Below, piece by piece: positions 26,640 through 27,923 of a stretch of 27,923 nucleotides of DNA (position 1 is the stretch's first letter; every line of letters begins with the position of its first letter). Origin of the DNA: Seminavis robusta (lineage: Eukaryota; Bacillariophyta; Bacillariophyceae; Naviculales; Naviculaceae); assembly GCA_903772945.1 (NCBI GenBank), contig CAICTM010001508.1:1-27923 (forward strand). Reading direction: 5' to 3'. A program made the position numbers and the translations under genes. The notes beneath the pieces are model-generated. The model worked only from the letters and a program-made list of their open reading frames with translations, did not search any database and was not told the origin of the DNA.

Positions 26640-27923
26640 ATACACGGCTCTTAGCCTTATTCGCGACTCGATCCTTGTGGCTACCATCCATTCTGTGACC
26701 ATTTCTATAGTGACCACCGTGCCTGCTTTGTCGACTTCGACTTGAAACAGCTGTTTGGGTCTGATACAGCAGCCTTACCCAAGCCTTGTCAACGAAGGGT
26801 GCATTCCAAGAAACGCCATCAAGTCACCACCTACATCAAATCCAAGTACAGCTATCTTGATAATCATGGATTCTTTCAACGACTGTGGAGATTCAACCAG
26901 GCACCTACTCAGCAGGAGGCTGAGGCCTTGGATCAACTCCTGCTCTCTGCAAGCCTCCACGCCGCCAAAAAGTGCCCAACCTATTCGCCCATTCCCAGTT
27001 CCCCAGCATTGACCCAGTTACGACTGAAGTTCCAAGTCTTGACGATGGCCCTGCATGCACTCCAATGCAAGAACGACGTTACCCATCAGATTCGTCTACG
27101 CATGGAGCGGATCTCCGATCCAGCCTTTGAACTACCCACTTCGTTGGAAGACTGCAAGAAACGAAAGAAGCAGGCCCGCAGGGAACTTCGTGCAGCGGAG
27201 GTAGATGAGTGGCGAACACACAAGTTGCGCCAAGAGTATCAAATGGAACTCCAAGCACAATACGAATCTACAGGTGACACGAGGTTGGCTAATGTGATGA
27301 AGCGCTTGCGCAACGCTGAAGCCACTCGGAGAGCATGGCAAAAGTGTGCCCACGCACGGGGTAAATGTCATGGTGCGGGACTGACAGCCCTGGAAGTCCC
27401 CGAGACCCAACCGCGCCACCAAAACAGTGCAAGACTGGATGTATGTCAGGATCCCGAGGAAATTGAACGCCATCTCCAGCTCACCTCAAAAAGCATTTCC
27501 GGCAGGCTGAGGAGACAGAATTCCGATCCGACTCCACCCTGCGGACCGATACAGACTTCTCCGCCAGTACTGCTACAGCCGATGCAATCCTGGATGGCGA
27601 TACGACATTTTGCCCATTTGAAACGTCATTTGCTACTGCTGTCCTCCTCAGGCACTCTGCTGGGCTTGGACGTGGATTCCAGCACAACGTTGAACCAGGA
27701 ACAGTTTGATGGGAAACTCAAGAGCTGGAATGGGCGCACCACCACTCTCCTCTGGGCAACACCTCGGCCATTGGAAGTCACTCTTTGCCGAACACAGCCT
27801 CGACCCAAGTCTGAGAAGGGAAGGAGCTGGAGGCTTTTCAAACACAGATCAAACAGGCACACTTCAGGCTCAACTTTGCTCGCGAAGGGCATTTGCCTAA
27901 TCTAGATGGTGGGGTGACAAATA
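26640..27923 (+). pseudogene. LINE ORF2 fragment: endonuclease C-terminus and pre-RT linker, frameshifted
   Basis: In one frame CGYHPF (26676) is followed by the endonuclease signature SDHRACFVDFDLKQLFG (26709 on); SDH is the conserved end motif of the APE-type endonuclease of LINEs. The frame runs on through a Lys/Arg/Gln-rich linker (to about 27490), shifts to give HFRQAEETEFRSDS and ADAILDGDTTF, shifts again at about 27680 (NQEQFDGKLKSWNGRTTT) and again at about 27745 (SSGQHLGHWKSLFAEH). The last two resemble the block just before the reverse transcriptase of diatom LINE-like elements. An in-frame TAG and a shift also separate CGYHPF from upstream ALSLIRDSI. Clearly inactive in this copy. 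Confidence 0.65.

Larger units (their letters stand above)
23100..27923 (+). mobile_element. Decayed non-LTR (LINE-type) retrotransposon, continuing past the right edge
   Basis: From about 23.1 kb the plus strand carries short coding-like stretches that change frame repeatedly, Asn/Asp/Thr/Ser-rich up to about 26.1 kb (ORF1-like), then an endonuclease end and pre-RT linker. The order ORF1-like, APE-type endonuclease, linker with SSGQHLGHWK is that of LINE elements. The exact left boundary is uncertain; no target-site duplication or promoter was identified. The reverse transcriptase proper lies beyond the window. Confidence 0.65.

Noticed and set aside
1..27923. tRNA, rRNA and other standard RNA genes
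   Set aside because: Looked for tRNA T-arm words (GGTTCGAATCC-like) with matching acceptor stems and for rRNA motifs; found none.

Overview
The window is nuclear DNA of a photosynthetic stramenopile, most likely a (pennate) diatom. The reasons are: two demonstrable spliceosomal introns with GT-AG ends and perfect TACTAAC branch points; three proteins whose signal peptides end at an Ala|Phe junction (ANA|FQ, STA|FV, SAA|FR), the hallmark of diatom bipartite plastid targeting; and expanded diatom-type families (Sec14-like CRAL-TRIO, EGF membrane protein, kinesin-light-chain-type TPR protein with a TIR-like head). Species cannot be fixed from the sequence alone.

Left part (1-9.1 kb): the possible end of an unidentified minus-strand gene at the edge; a Q-rich secreted or plastid-targeted protein (773-2179, +); a head-to-tail tandem pair of CRAL-TRIO lipid-transfer-type genes (2464-3480 and 4562-5476, both -); a plastid-targeted monoacylglycerol-lipase-like hydrolase (5945-7270, +); and a second, membrane-anchored alpha/beta hydrolase (7754-8777, +) broken by a one-base frame change. 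These suggest a lipid-handling neighbourhood, but nothing shows co-regulation.

Middle part (9.1-20.4 kb): an EGF-like single-pass membrane protein with one intron (9090-9878, -); a repeat-bearing intergenic region; an unidentified minus-strand coding remnant around 11.1-11.8 kb (possibly to 12.27 kb) competing with a good candidate plus-strand intron at 11839-11949; a small Ser/Pro/Arg-rich protein (12395-12943, +); an unknown protein with a basic tail and a 99-nt intron (14197-15582, +); a tRNA dimethylallyltransferase (16434-18095, -) with two possible starts; an intergenic region with an exactly duplicated 42-bp hairpin; and a half-size EamA/DMT transporter with a plastid presequence (19321-20118, -).

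Right part (20.4-27.9 kb): a 463-bp MITE-like element with inverted terminal repeats is inserted in the 3' end of a TIR-like/TPR gene (20782-22704, -), which also carries two compensating frameshifts. From about 23.1 kb to the right edge lies a decayed non-LTR retrotransposon: a repeat-rich, Asn/Asp/Thr-rich ORF1-like region followed by the end of an APE-type endonuclease and the pre-RT linker in several frames. Most of the novelty lies in this right part and in the hairpin and intron signals.
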